DNA of 64,000 nt from Candidatus Desulfovibrio kirbyi (GCA_013374015.1 BLLL01000007.1:1-64000), one strand, 5' to 3'. Positions 55,189 to 63,760 are shown, numbered from the stretch's first letter. The notes: generated by a model not told the origin, from the letters alone. Program-made: numbers and translations.

Positions 55189-55814
55189 GATTTTTCCCGT
55201 AACCCTTCCAAGTAACGCGTCGCCTGTACGGGATTTGCAGATTCCTGCGGGCGGCACTGCTCCATCAGAGAACAGCGAACGCAACGCTTGTCGTTGACAG
55301 GGGGCGGAAGACGATCCTGCCGCAAAAGCTCATGCACCGCGGTAACCATAGCTTTTGTGTGGCTTCTGAGTTCCGGGGAAAAAACCACCTGTTTACGCCG
55401 CCTCATCTTGCCATAAAACAGCGCTCCTTCCGGTATGGAAATGTTCAGCATCTCTTCCAGACAAAGCGCTTGCAGGCAAAGCTGGACACTGTCCCCTTCT
55501 TGGGATGCGCCCTTGCCACGCTTGTATTCCACAGGAAAAGGGTGCCATGTTGTGCCTTTCCGATGAAATTCCACCAAATCTGCCTTGCCGTTGACACCCA
55601 GAGATTGCGAGTGCAACAAAATTCCAGTGGCCTGTTTCAGATCGCCACGTACTTCCACTTTGCCGCTGTCCACCTTTTCATGCAAAAGACGGCCTTCGGT
55701 TGTAAAACGATTCTCTTCCCAGACACGCTCCAGATGCACCAAGGCACAACGCCGTTTGCAATACAGAAAATGATTCAGGGCAGAAATTGGTATCCATTCT
55801 TCATTCGTGCACAT
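55185..55814 (-). CDS. cas4: Cas4 exonuclease (PAM-selecting adaptation factor)
   Basis: Iron-sulfur RecB-like nuclease of 209 residues that trims prespacers and enforces PAM choice with Cas1. YCKRRCAL near residue 19 and CVRCSLMEQC near residue 180 supply the cluster cysteines. GKADLVEFH and PVEYKRGK are the nuclease motifs, including the catalytic Asp and the QxxxY-type segment QLCLQALCLEEM. It sits 18 bases after cas3 and overlaps cas1. Confidence 0.95.
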   Translation of the reverse strand: MCTNEEWIPISALNHFLYCKRRCALVHLERVWEENRFTTEGRLLHEKVDSGKVEVRGDLKQATGILLHSQSLGVNGKADLVEFHRKGTTWHPFPVEYKRGKGASQEGDSVQLCLQALCLEEMLNISIPEGALFYGKMRRRKQVVFSPELRSHTKAMVTAVHELLRQDRLPPPVNDKRCVRCSLMEQCRPQESANPVQATRYLEGLREKS

Positions 55815-55832
55815 AGCCAGCCAAGTTTTACT

Positions 55833-58049
55833 TTACATCATGGCATAACCGTCTTTATCAAATTCCTCCATTTTCAGCACTGCTTCCATATAGCCAAGAA
55901 ATGGCGTGTACTCGGCAGTCCACAACAGCAACCCGGGATATCTCGATTCTTCTTCAATTGCCAATTTTTTCACAATTTTTTGGCGTATCCGCACACTGTA
56001 GCGCTGAATCTCCTGCCACGAGACATCTTCGTAATTTTTAATACGCTCAATCAACGCCTTATCAGCAACTGCTATTTTCGAGTCGTCCTCAATAACGCGA
56101 AATTTTTGTTCAACCGCCTCAAACGCGTACTTATCCTCGTGGTCGCACAATTCTTTGGGCGTTGCGCCTGTCTCCCGTATCTCTCTACGCATGGAATCCG
56201 TGCACAAAGCAGGAGAAATTTCATTCTCGGCCTTTAAAAAATCCCGTAAAATTCGTGAGGAAACATCGAATGCGGGATTTTTTGTCACGCCGGGATCGGT
56301 TGTATTCAGTAAAATTGTCCACACGTCCGCCTTCTCTTCCTCCGCATTGCGATTTACGCGTCCGGCAAGCTGTAACAGCGACAACAATGAAGCGCATTCC
56401 CGCACGCCAGTTCTGAAAGACATATCCATGCCGGCCTCCACGCAGGAGGTTGCGAACAGACACCAATTTTTGTCGGCCTTGTTCAGCAGTCGTTGTTCAA
56501 CCTCCTTTAGCGTACGATCCCGGTCCTCTGGCGTCAGCGCTGTCGAAAGATGCATAACATAATCCTCACCCAATCTTTCCTTAGCAATTTTTGCCGCAGC
56601 TGCCGCTGTGTGAACAGTATTCAGCACGACAAGCACAGGCCATTCCAGTTCTTTCAGCCATTCGATCAATGCGACAAGCCGCATTTCCTCCGGCTTGTAT
56701 CTATACCGGACACGATTTATCTCAAAAGCCTGCAAGATTTTTTGTTGTTCTACAGGCAGAATATTATTGATGGTTACTGCAGTTTCTCCGCCGTTTTTCA
56801 GTCTGAATTCGTCCAGTTTCCAGAAGTGGCACAGTGATCCCGATGCAAGCACCCATCGACATCCCCATGTGGTCGCCATATGCTGGATCCATCGCCAGGC
56901 CAAGGGCAGTAACTTGACCGGCAACATGGCATGTGCCTCGTCAAGAAAAACCGCACTCCCCGGCAAATTCTGCAGACGCCGTAAGGTTGCGGGCGAGGCA
57001 GAGGCTAAGGTCTCAAAAAACGCGACAGCGGTCGTGACAACAATCGGCGCATCCCACAGCGCTGTCAGTTTGCGGCTCTCCCAGCTTGCAAAGTCCGCTT
57101 TGTGATGAATTTCTGCAACAACTTCCTCACCTTTCTCGCCCTCCAGCGTTAACGCCTTACGATAGACTGTTACAGACTGCGAAATAATATTCGTAAAGGG
57201 CAAAATGACAAATATCCGACGCAGCCCATGCCTGGCTGCCGTATCCAGCAGGTATGCCATAACGGATGTTGTCTTTCCCGTGCCTACCGGCGCATCGCAA
57301 ATGGTGATTGGTTCCGATTCCGGTCCATCGCGATCTGAACAGGCGTTGAAAAACGCCGATCTCATGTGATTTCTGTCTGTTGCTTCCCCATCTGAGGCCA
57401 ACAAGCGTACATGTCGTTTCAATGCCTCCAGGCGTTCATTGGCACGCAGCTTTGGCGAACGCCCTAGTTGACAGCATTCTCCTGATGCCCGCGCCGCATC
57501 GCCATGGTCCGCATGCGTCAGACATGAAAAAAGGATGCGTATATCTGCCGGTTGTAACCCGCCTTGCAAGTCACATACATCTTTTGGCGTTATCTGCGGA
57601 CGCACACTCGCCTCATGACGACTAAGCAATAGCGGTAATTCCTGATCAACCCGCTGCGCAATCTTCGGGTTACGCATCCCGTCAATATGGATTTTGCCAG
57701 CATCAGGCAGTCCCGCGTGGTGCGCATAAATCAGCAGTGCGGAACGGTGCGCTTCCCGCTGGCTCAAGAAGGCAACGCCTGCGTCCGCATGGCTGACCGG
57801 AAGATGCCGCGTCCGCTTTTGGCCGGACAGTACTTCCTGGTTTTCATCAAAGAGTTTTCCGAGATCATGATATTCCGATGCAAGCTCAAGAATTCGCAAC
57901 AGCGCGCGTGCATCTGCATCCAGCCCGCGCGCATAGCGCAACGCTTTGCGCAGATAACACCGCCCTCTCACCAAAACATGCAGGACATGCTTCAGGTAGC
58001 TCTGCGGCGGCAAATCCTCTAATGCCGCGCTACGCGCAAGATAGTTCAT
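55833..58049 (-). CDS. cas3: Cas3 helicase-nuclease
   Basis: Destroys DNA recruited by the I-C Cascade. The 738-residue protein has an N-terminal HD domain with EYHDLGKLF near residue 60 and IYAHHAGLPD near residue 107. The helicase part has Walker A DAPVGTGKTTS near residue 245 and DEAHAM near residue 366. Motif III is SGS, and motif VI is QLAGRVNRN near residue 575. All key residues seem present. It starts 2 bases after cas7. Its place between cas7 and cas4, rather than ahead of cas5, is unlike most I-C operons and recalls the I-B order. Confidence 0.95.
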   Translation of the reverse strand: MNYLARSAALEDLPPQSYLKHVLHVLVRGRCYLRKALRYARGLDADARALLRILELASEYHDLGKLFDENQEVLSGQKRTRHLPVSHADAGVAFLSQREAHRSALLIYAHHAGLPDAGKIHIDGMRNPKIAQRVDQELPLLLSRHEASVRPQITPKDVCDLQGGLQPADIRILFSCLTHADHGDAARASGECCQLGRSPKLRANERLEALKRHVRLLASDGEATDRNHMRSAFFNACSDRDGPESEPITICDAPVGTGKTTSVMAYLLDTAARHGLRRIFVILPFTNIISQSVTVYRKALTLEGEKGEEVVAEIHHKADFASWESRKLTALWDAPIVVTTAVAFFETLASASPATLRRLQNLPGSAVFLDEAHAMLPVKLLPLAWRWIQHMATTWGCRWVLASGSLCHFWKLDEFRLKNGGETAVTINNILPVEQQKILQAFEINRVRYRYKPEEMRLVALIEWLKELEWPVLVVLNTVHTAAAAAKIAKERLGEDYVMHLSTALTPEDRDRTLKEVEQRLLNKADKNWCLFATSCVEAGMDMSFRTGVRECASLLSLLQLAGRVNRNAEEEKADVWTILLNTTDPGVTKNPAFDVSSRILRDFLKAENEISPALCTDSMRREIRETGATPKELCDHEDKYAFEAVEQKFRVIEDDSKIAVADKALIERIKNYEDVSWQEIQRYSVRIRQKIVKKLAIEEESRYPGLLLWTAEYTPFLGYMEAVLKMEEFDKDGYAMM

Positions 58050-58051
58050 GA

Positions 58052-58951
58052 TTAAGTCCGCCTCATCAAATCATCGCACCGAGCAAGCAAATCTCGCATG
58101 TCGTCAGGCAATGCATTTGGCACTTCATAATCCGTCCATGACACGGAAGGCAGCGGATCATCGCCTTTACGCTTCGGCGTCAGCGCATCCACTAACAGAT
58201 AGTCCGGACAACTGCCCAGCGCGTCCTTATGCTCCATCCACCATGCGTGGCGGATACGCACATCCGGACGAATGGCCGATCGAGTGTGGTCATAGGCGTA
58301 AGGGATCAGACGTCTCAACAATTCCACATCGCATGGCTTGCAACCGGACTTGTTCGCCAAGCTGGGGTTAATAAAAAAGGGCATCACATAAACCCCGTGC
58401 TGTACCACACGATAGGCCAGAGGGGCCAGACCAGCGTTTTTCCCGGTCTGCACTCCGGCCTTGTTGGTATTTGTGTGGCGCTGAATTGTTACCTGCGCGA
58501 CTGACAGCCCCATACCGAATTGCACAATACCTGTCTTGATGAAACCCTTGTTGCCACCGCCCTCCAAAAATGTATTGCCGAACAGACGGGCATCCCAATA
58601 CTTCTTTACAAAAGGACTCCGCAGAAAACTGGACTGATCAAAATCCTTTTTGCCTTGTCCCTCTTCCATCTCTTTCTGGATATCGGGGCGGACACGTCCA
58701 CGAGATTCAAGAATTTCAAAGAGATATCCCTCCGGAACATTCAAATCTCTTGTTACTGTCTGACACACAGGGCCTTCCTTCAATTCCATAAGATCGCGCA
58801 GCTTCCGCTTGAACGAAACCGGCGAAATCTCACCCTGACCATTATCGCGGACGCGTGGATCGCTCTCCCGATCCGGGTCACCGTTGGGATTGGAATTGAC
58901 CGCTTCAATAATCAGCAAACCTGTCACACGCGCAATCATTTTGTCACTCAC
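58052..58951 (-). CDS. cas7: Cascade backbone protein Cas7 (Csd2, type I-C)
   Basis: Forms the helical filament along the crRNA. The 299-residue protein starts at a GTG with AAGGAG eight bases upstream; an ATG four codons in is the alternative. LLIIEAVNSNPNGDPDRESDPRV near residues 12-34 is the Csd2 signature. FGNTFLEGGGNKGFIKTGIVQFGMGLSV and the C-terminal AWWMEHKDALGSCPDYLLVDALTPK are typical. The gap to cas8c is 42 bases. Confidence 0.96.
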   Translation of the reverse strand: MSDKMIARVTGLLIIEAVNSNPNGDPDRESDPRVRDNGQGEISPVSFKRKLRDLMELKEGPVCQTVTRDLNVPEGYLFEILESRGRVRPDIQKEMEEGQGKKDFDQSSFLRSPFVKKYWDARLFGNTFLEGGGNKGFIKTGIVQFGMGLSVAQVTIQRHTNTNKAGVQTGKNAGLAPLAYRVVQHGVYVMPFFINPSLANKSGCKPCDVELLRRLIPYAYDHTRSAIRPDVRIRHAWWMEHKDALGSCPDYLLVDALTPKRKGDDPLPSVSWTDYEVPNALPDDMRDLLARCDDLMRRT

Positions 58952-58993
58952 TTCTCTCGCTCCTTAGACAATTATTTTATTTTGTTAAATGAT

Positions 58994-59401
58994 TCAATCG
59001 TCCGCCTGTGATACTCCATCATCCTTATCCTTCTTACCCTTTTTAGGGGTGAGTGCCAGATATCCCAAAAATACCTGCGCGCGTTCCGCTACCGATAAGT
59101 GTTTCGGCAAATTTTTTTCGTGCAGTTGTTCCGCAACATCCCCCCACAGATTCATCCAGTACCCAACCAGCCCACTCTTGTCATCTTTATCCCTACCGGT
59201 TCGCGCCCATTTTATATAAGGAGCAGAGCGCATGGCAAGCTGATCCAGCGTCATCTCAGGCGACTGCAGCATGCTGACCAACAGCGAACTGCCGCACAAC
59301 TCCGATGGCAAATCCCCCTTGCGCACCACTTCGCAATACAAGCGGTGAATCTCATCGGTAACCCGCAAAAATCGCCCCAGCAGAAACGCGCTTTCCTTCA
59401 T
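58994..59401 (-). CDS. cas11c: Internal translation product Cas11c (small subunit)
   Basis: Type I-C systems make their small subunit from an internal start in cas8c. Here Met549 of cas8c has GGAGGAG directly upstream (plus-strand CTCCTCC at 59405-59411), a far stronger site than needed by chance. The product would be 135 residues, beginning MKESAFLLGRFLRVTDEIH, helical and highly charged at the end. Published Cas11c proteins are of about this size. The prediction rests on the binding site, the position and the known family mechanism. Confidence 0.65.
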   Translation of the reverse strand: MKESAFLLGRFLRVTDEIHRLYCEVVRKGDLPSELCGSSLLVSMLQSPEMTLDQLAMRSAPYIKWARTGRDKDDKSGLVGYWMNLWGDVAEQLHEKNLPKHLSVAERAQVFLGYLALTPKKGKKDKDDGVSQADD

Positions 59402-61045
59402 AAACTCCTCCATGTTTTTCCCCAGCTTGAACAACAATAAGCCAAGTATTCCCGGATAAAACTCTTTGTACCGCACATTTGCAATCTCTTTTTTCCCCGT
59501 GCAGCGGCATAAGTAAAAAAAATAACCGTGCGCATGCCGCATCAAACGCTCAAGCATATGCATAGCCAGTGCTCTGGACTGCGTTTCCAGCAACAGATTC
59601 ATCCCGTCCGCCGGCGCGAAAATTTTGACCTTTCCCGCTTGTACGCCGTCACGTTTCCAAACAAGGTTCAGATACCTGTGCAATTTGACAGGAAACACAA
59701 CCGCGCCCTCTATTGGCACACGACGTCTTTTTTGCGTTTGTTCGTCTTTTTCCCACCCCTGCAAGTGTATGGCCGGAATATTCTGGCAAGCTCTCTGCCA
59801 AGATTTGGAGGCAACTTCAAGAGATTCCACTGTAGTATTACGATAATAGACGAGCTTTGTTCTCGCCGTATCCATTTTCCGCAAGGAAAAAATCTCCAGT
59901 TCAGCGTCTTTTGCCGGAGTGCCCAAGCCTTTCAGTTGCTCAATCACGCTTTCCGCGAGGCGCTCGAATGTATCTCCTTTTTTTTTCAGAACGTCCTCAA
60001 GTTGGGCGCCGAACATTTTTGCAAGCGGAATACTGTCTTGCAGTTGAGTACGGGGATAGGCAAACAGAAGTTCCTTATCTCCGGCTGTTCCGTTCGTCTT
60101 GCCGTCACGACCTGCGGCGCCAAGCCATTCCAGAGCCATCTTCACGCGTTTGCGCGATTCCGAGCCAACCGGAAAAGTTTTGCTTTCTGAACGATGATAA
60201 CGACGCTGAGCCGGCACAACATCCACTTGTGAACGTAACTTCACCCTGCCTAAAACAGGCAATGTCACTTGCGGAAAACGTTTGTGCTTTTGACGAATAT
60301 CCCGACCGTAAGCGTCCTTACCAGCAATGTCCGCCGCCGAATCTGGCACAGCCCCGCCGGCATTCAGTAAATCGTTGAGCCGCGCAATGGTCTTTTCATG
60401 GGCAACAGGGTAATCCTTATAGTCAACAACATCAAGAAAAGTGAAAAATTTTTGCACAGAATAACACAACAATGAGAGCGGAAAATCTCCATGCTCAACT
60501 TTATTGCGTATAACTGAGCAATATTCCTGCTGAAACCGCTGCTCATTGCCACTGAGCTTTTTAACGACCCGTAAAAAGCGGTCCAGCGTTTCATCTGCCA
60601 GCAGTCCCCCGTCTCGACAGGCGGCGTCAAGTTCATCCCGAACAGTGCCGAAACACTGTTTTAAGACATCACGCGTCTTTGTCCAAAAGTCATCTTCTTC
60701 CCTAAGATAGGAGCTGAAATCGAAACCGCCTTTTTGCAGACTCTTTTTTATTGACTTGACGGTCTTCTTGCCTTCTTCATCAGGCATCACCAGACGGTAA
60801 GGCGGTCGGACATTGAAACCCGGCAATGACATGCCGTTATTGGGTTCATACTTCTTCAGAGGCACGGCCTGTTTCTGATTAAGCAATTCAATATCTTTGA
60901 TATGCCCGTCAGTCAGCAGCCACACTCGCACACACGGAGTTTTTTCCGTTACTTGGGGCAAAACATACAGACTCGGATGCCAGTTGACGGGAATAATGCC
61001 GGTTTTCTCCATCGCGTCCGCGATCTTGTCCAGTTCATCAATCAT
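58994..61045 (-). CDS. cas8c: Cascade large subunit Cas8c (Csd1)
   Basis: Recognises the PAM and opens the target DNA. The 683-residue protein is longer than many Csd1 proteins (about 570-620). It starts with an 8-base overlap of cas5c. The C-terminal third (MHMLERLMRHAHGYFFYLCRC and onward) corresponds to the helical small-subunit-like region. A charged linker near residues 255-320 may account for the extra length. Two spacers of the adjacent array match it exactly, at codons about 97-107 and 454-464. An internal start for Cas11c lies at codon 549. No frameshift is visible. Confidence 0.93.
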   Translation of the reverse strand: MIDELDKIADAMEKTGIIPVNWHPSLYVLPQVTEKTPCVRVWLLTDGHIKDIELLNQKQAVPLKKYEPNNGMSLPGFNVRPPYRLVMPDEEGKKTVKSIKKSLQKGGFDFSSYLREEDDFWTKTRDVLKQCFGTVRDELDAACRDGGLLADETLDRFLRVVKKLSGNEQRFQQEYCSVIRNKVEHGDFPLSLLCYSVQKFFTFLDVVDYKDYPVAHEKTIARLNDLLNAGGAVPDSAADIAGKDAYGRDIRQKHKRFPQVTLPVLGRVKLRSQVDVVPAQRRYHRSESKTFPVGSESRKRVKMALEWLGAAGRDGKTNGTAGDKELLFAYPRTQLQDSIPLAKMFGAQLEDVLKKKGDTFERLAESVIEQLKGLGTPAKDAELEIFSLRKMDTARTKLVYYRNTTVESLEVASKSWQRACQNIPAIHLQGWEKDEQTQKRRRVPIEGAVVFPVKLHRYLNLVWKRDGVQAGKVKIFAPADGMNLLLETQSRALAMHMLERLMRHAHGYFFYLCRCTGKKEIANVRYKEFYPGILGLLLFKLGKNMEEFMKESAFLLGRFLRVTDEIHRLYCEVVRKGDLPSELCGSSLLVSMLQSPEMTLDQLAMRSAPYIKWARTGRDKDDKSGLVGYWMNLWGDVAEQLHEKNLPKHLSVAERAQVFLGYLALTPKKGKKDKDDGVSQADD
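59653..59686 (+). other. Protospacer in cas8c matching the spacer at 36810
   Basis: All 34 bases match. In crRNA sense the target is on the plus strand, flanked by CAC on the 5' side and GAC on the 3' side. The usual I-C PAM is 5'-TTC, so it is absent. Confidence 0.93.
60725..60755 (-). other. Protospacer in cas8c matching the spacer at 51658
   Basis: All 31 bases match. In crRNA sense the target is on the minus strand, flanked by CAA on the 5' side and TTC on the 3' side. TTC is thus present but at the wrong end. Confidence 0.93.
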
Positions 61046-61697
61046 TGACCGCCTCCCTGCCTTTCAGGCTGTACTGCAAAACACCCCGTTCAATCCGGAC
61101 ATTTTGGTCATAAGTAAACTGACACGGCGAGTTATAGCCTTCCGGAAAAACTTCCCGCAACATTGATGGAAGTACTGTGTTGATGTCTTCTTGAATTCTT
61201 GTGTCCTTACGAAATGTTCCAAAATATGACGGCGTAAATTCCTTCCAGCCCAAAAAAGGCATCGTAAAGCATTTTCCTGTTCTGATGCGCCGCTCAAAAA
61301 TTGCGGCATAGGCATGGCCTGGAGAGGTAGTCTTTTTGTCCCATGCCAGAGCTTTATCCGGCAATCCCTCCTTCTTTCGTGCGGGATACACATAGGCGTA
61401 CATTTGATAGCAGACATCAGACAACACGGTAGCCAGAAACTGATACGCGCCCTCCGTTCCGCTTTTTTTCAAAGGTCCATTATAGTTGGTGGCATAACTG
61501 TGAAAATGAAGTGGCTTGCAGACATTAACCTTGAATGGAACAATATCCACCGCAGGCCCCCAGCATATTGCCTTAAAAATTCCTTGTACTGCAGAAAAAG
61601 TGGGGGCAGGATAAGATACAGGACAGTCTCCTGTATCCGGTCGCGTCCACATCGCTGTATGTCCGGCTATTTCTAACGTGACTTCATAGGGTTTCAT
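61038..61697 (-). CDS. cas5: Cas5c, crRNA-processing endoribonuclease of type I-C
   Basis: Type I-C lacks Cas6; Cas5c cuts the repeat hairpin and then caps the crRNA 5' handle. The start at 61697 (MKPYEVTLEIAGHTAMW) is 6 bases from an AAGGA site; the ATG two codons upstream abuts that site and is less likely. The 219-residue protein has PAPTFSAVQGIFKAICW near residue 30 and the typical C-terminal Cas5c region (CFTMPFLGWKEFTPSYFG). It is the first gene of the operon. Confidence 0.95.
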   Translation of the reverse strand: MKPYEVTLEIAGHTAMWTRPDTGDCPVSYPAPTFSAVQGIFKAICWGPAVDIVPFKVNVCKPLHFHSYATNYNGPLKKSGTEGAYQFLATVLSDVCYQMYAYVYPARKKEGLPDKALAWDKKTTSPGHAYAAIFERRIRTGKCFTMPFLGWKEFTPSYFGTFRKDTRIQEDINTVLPSMLREVFPEGYNSPCQFTYDQNVRIERGVLQYSLKGREAVND

Positions 61698-61717
61698 ACG
61701 CATTCCTTAATCTGATA

Positions 61718-61746
61718 ATTTGACCACGAAATTTTTTTGATGTCAA
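61718..61746 (-). promoter_or_regulatory. Sigma-70 promoter of the cas operon, inside a long-spaced inverted repeat
   Basis: Minus-strand TTGACA (plus-strand 61741-61746) and TCAAAT (61718-61723) are 17 bases apart. Perfect inverted arms TGACCACG (61721-61728) and CGTGGTCA (61784-61791) overlap the -10 and lie upstream of the -35. They could be an operator, but this is inference. The remaining interval to 61966 shows no gene. Confidence 0.6.
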
Positions 61747-61966
61747 TAACATCGGATTAGCCAAAACACGGATTGTCCGCTTCCGTGGTCAGCAAAAACA
61801 CACTTTTTATTTCCACTTGAAAGAGTGTAAATTTAGTTTTAACCATAGGCAAGAGAATATCTGCCCAATGGTTCTCAAAATGCTCAGAGAAAACACTCTC
61901 TGCTAGGCATGACCCTAAAAAAACATAAGCAACACGAGAGCGTATCAAGTGCTTCAACAAAATAAT

Positions 61967-63049
61967 ATGCCGGATATTTTTGCCGCCCGCCGCGAAAACG
62001 TGCGCCGTCTTTTGCGTGAGCGCCGCCTTGACGCGCTGCTTGTGAGTCAACCGGCCAATCGCTATTACCTTTCCGGTTTTGAACTGCACGATCCCCAGAT
62101 CAACGAAAGCGCGGGACGTCTTGTCATCACGGCGGACGGGCGTGATTGGCTGGCGACAGACAGGCGGTATGCGGACGCGGCAGCGCGCCTTTGGGAGCCG
62201 GAGTGCATTTTTTGTTACAGCAGTAGGACTGCAAAAGACATTGCCGCGTTGTTGCGGCGTTGCGGTCTGCGCATTGGCGTTGAGGCCGAGTGCGTCAGCT
62301 TGGCATTTGCGCGCGAGCTTGCAAAGGAAGGCGCAGGGCTGTTTATTGAAGCCGCGGATGCTTTTGTGGAGGATCTGCGCGTTTGCAAGGACGCTGCGGA
62401 AATTGCCGCGCTTGAGCAGTCCTTTGCGCTCAATCACAAAATGTTTGCCTGGGTGGAGGCCGAGTGCGTTCAGGGGCGCGCGGAATCAGACCTTGCCTGG
62501 GGCGTTGAGCGGTATTTTCGGGAAAACGGTGCTTCAGAACTGGCCTTTGCGGTTATCGCGGCTGTGGGAAAAAACGCGGCCCTGCCCCATGCCGTGCCCG
62601 GCACGGACACGATTACAACAAACTGTCCCGTGCTTGTGGACGCCGGGTGCCGCGTAGGCCACTATTGCTCTGATCAGACCCGCACCTATTGGGTGGGCAA
62701 GCGCTCCGGCAGCGACTTTGCCCGCTTTGAACGCGCGTTTTCTCTGGTGTGTGAGGCGCAAAAAGCGGCGCTCAACATGCTGCGCCCCGGCGTGACCGGG
62801 CGTGAGGCTTATGCCGCGGCCATGTCTGTTTTTGAAAAAGCCGGAGAAGCAAAGGCCTTTACGCACGGGCTGGGGCATGGCGTGGGACTTGAAACGCATG
62901 AAGCTCCAGTCCTTTGCGCAAAAAGCGAACAGAAACTTGCGCCGGGCATGGTGGTCACTGTGGAGCCTGGTCTGTACTATCCGCAATGGGGCGGAGTGCG
63001 CTGGGAACATGCCGTGCTTGTGGTAGAAGACGGAATTCGGATTTTATAG
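61967..63049 (+). CDS. pepP: M24 family Xaa-Pro aminopeptidase
   Basis: Dimetal peptidase that removes N-terminal residues ahead of proline. The 360-residue protein has an N-terminal creatinase-like domain (LVSQPANRYYLSGFELHD). The C-terminal pita-bread domain carries the five metal ligands: VDAGCRVGHYCSDQTRT (two Asp), HGLGHGVGLETHE (His), TVEPGLYYP (Glu) and WEHAVLV. A GTG at 61949 is an alternative start; neither has a clear ribosome binding site. Members of this family overlap in annotation with methionine aminopeptidase-like proteins, so the symbol is provisional. Confidence 0.87.
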   Translation: MPDIFAARRENVRRLLRERRLDALLVSQPANRYYLSGFELHDPQINESAGRLVITADGRDWLATDRRYADAAARLWEPECIFCYSSRTAKDIAALLRRCGLRIGVEAECVSLAFARELAKEGAGLFIEAADAFVEDLRVCKDAAEIAALEQSFALNHKMFAWVEAECVQGRAESDLAWGVERYFRENGASELAFAVIAAVGKNAALPHAVPGTDTITTNCPVLVDAGCRVGHYCSDQTRTYWVGKRSGSDFARFERAFSLVCEAQKAALNMLRPGVTGREAYAAAMSVFEKAGEAKAFTHGLGHGVGLETHEAPVLCAKSEQKLAPGMVVTVEPGLYYPQWGGVRWEHAVLVVEDGIRIL

Positions 63050-63051
63050 TT

Positions 63052-63582
63052 ATGGTGTATCTTGTCGGCGCCCGCGCCTGCGGCAAAACCACTGTGGGTC
63101 TGTTGCTGGCGCGGAAGCTGCATTTTTTGTTTGCGGATACGGACGCGTGTGTGTGTGAGCGCGCAAGCCGCAGTGTGGCTGAAATAGTGGCCGCTGAAGG
63201 ATGGGAAGGTTTTCGGCGGCGCGAAAGCGATGCCCTGCGCGAATGCGGCGCGCTCTGTACAGGAAGCGGGAGGGGTATTGTCGTCGCTACTGGTGGTGGT
63301 ATGGTGCTGAAACAGGAAAATCGTGACCATATGCGCGCAACGGGAAGTGTTTTTTTTCTGTCCGTGCCTCCGGAACTGTTGTCCGCGCGTTTGACGGAAC
63401 AGCGCGGGGGAATGTCGCGTCCTTTGCTCACAGGTATGGGCGTTGCCGAAGAGGTAACGCACGTGCTGGCTGAACGCCTGCTGTTGTATACGCAAACCGC
63501 GCACTACAGCGTTGACGGTGCCCGTCCCCCTGAGGAGGTTTGCGCGGAGATTTTGCGGATAGTGGTCTTGAATTGCTTATGA
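63052..63582 (+). CDS. aroK: Shikimate kinase
   Basis: Phosphorylates shikimate in aromatic amino-acid synthesis. The 176-residue protein has Walker A GARACGKTTVG at residues 6-16 and DTDACV at residue 30. GWEGFRRRES near residue 52 is the substrate Arg region, and VVATGGGMVL near residue 78 and SRPLL near residue 120 are also conserved. The start is two bases after the pepP stop, so they are co-transcribed. Confidence 0.93.
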   Translation: MVYLVGARACGKTTVGLLLARKLHFLFADTDACVCERASRSVAEIVAAEGWEGFRRRESDALRECGALCTGSGRGIVVATGGGMVLKQENRDHMRATGSVFFLSVPPELLSARLTEQRGGMSRPLLTGMGVAEEVTHVLAERLLLYTQTAHYSVDGARPPEEVCAEILRIVVLNCL

Positions 63583-63678
63583 AACAAGCAGCAGTGTCGC
63601 CCAGAGCATGATCGCTCCGACAATTCCGCCCGCCCAGCAGAGCGTGCAGACGCGCTTTATCCCAAGGCTTGGTGGCAT
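63577..63678 (-). CDS. Possible 33-residue membrane peptide
   Basis: Minus-strand frame MPPSLGIKRVCTLCW followed by one strongly hydrophobic segment (residues 15-33) ending at a TAA that overlaps the aroK stop. A weak GGCGG is upstream. It may be a real small membrane protein or only part of the region between aroK and the 63761 gene. Confidence 0.25.
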   Translation of the reverse strand: MPPSLGIKRVCTLCWAGGIVGAIMLWATLLLVS

Positions 63679-63760
63679 GTTCCGCCGGCCCCAGCCACGG
63701 TTTGTCGATCAGAACTCCAAAATACAGGGAAAATGCAGGACACCTGTCCATGGCAGTCGC

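Noticed and set aside
60722..60758. A functional TTC PAM beside the cas8c protospacer
   Set aside because: TTC is present only on the 3' side in crRNA sense (GAA at plus-strand 60722-60724). In neither spacer orientation does TTC lie 5' of the protospacer.
63428..63751. 107-codon minus-strand open frame
   Set aside because: Most of it is antisense to aroK and the rest has no family resemblance; codon use favours aroK.
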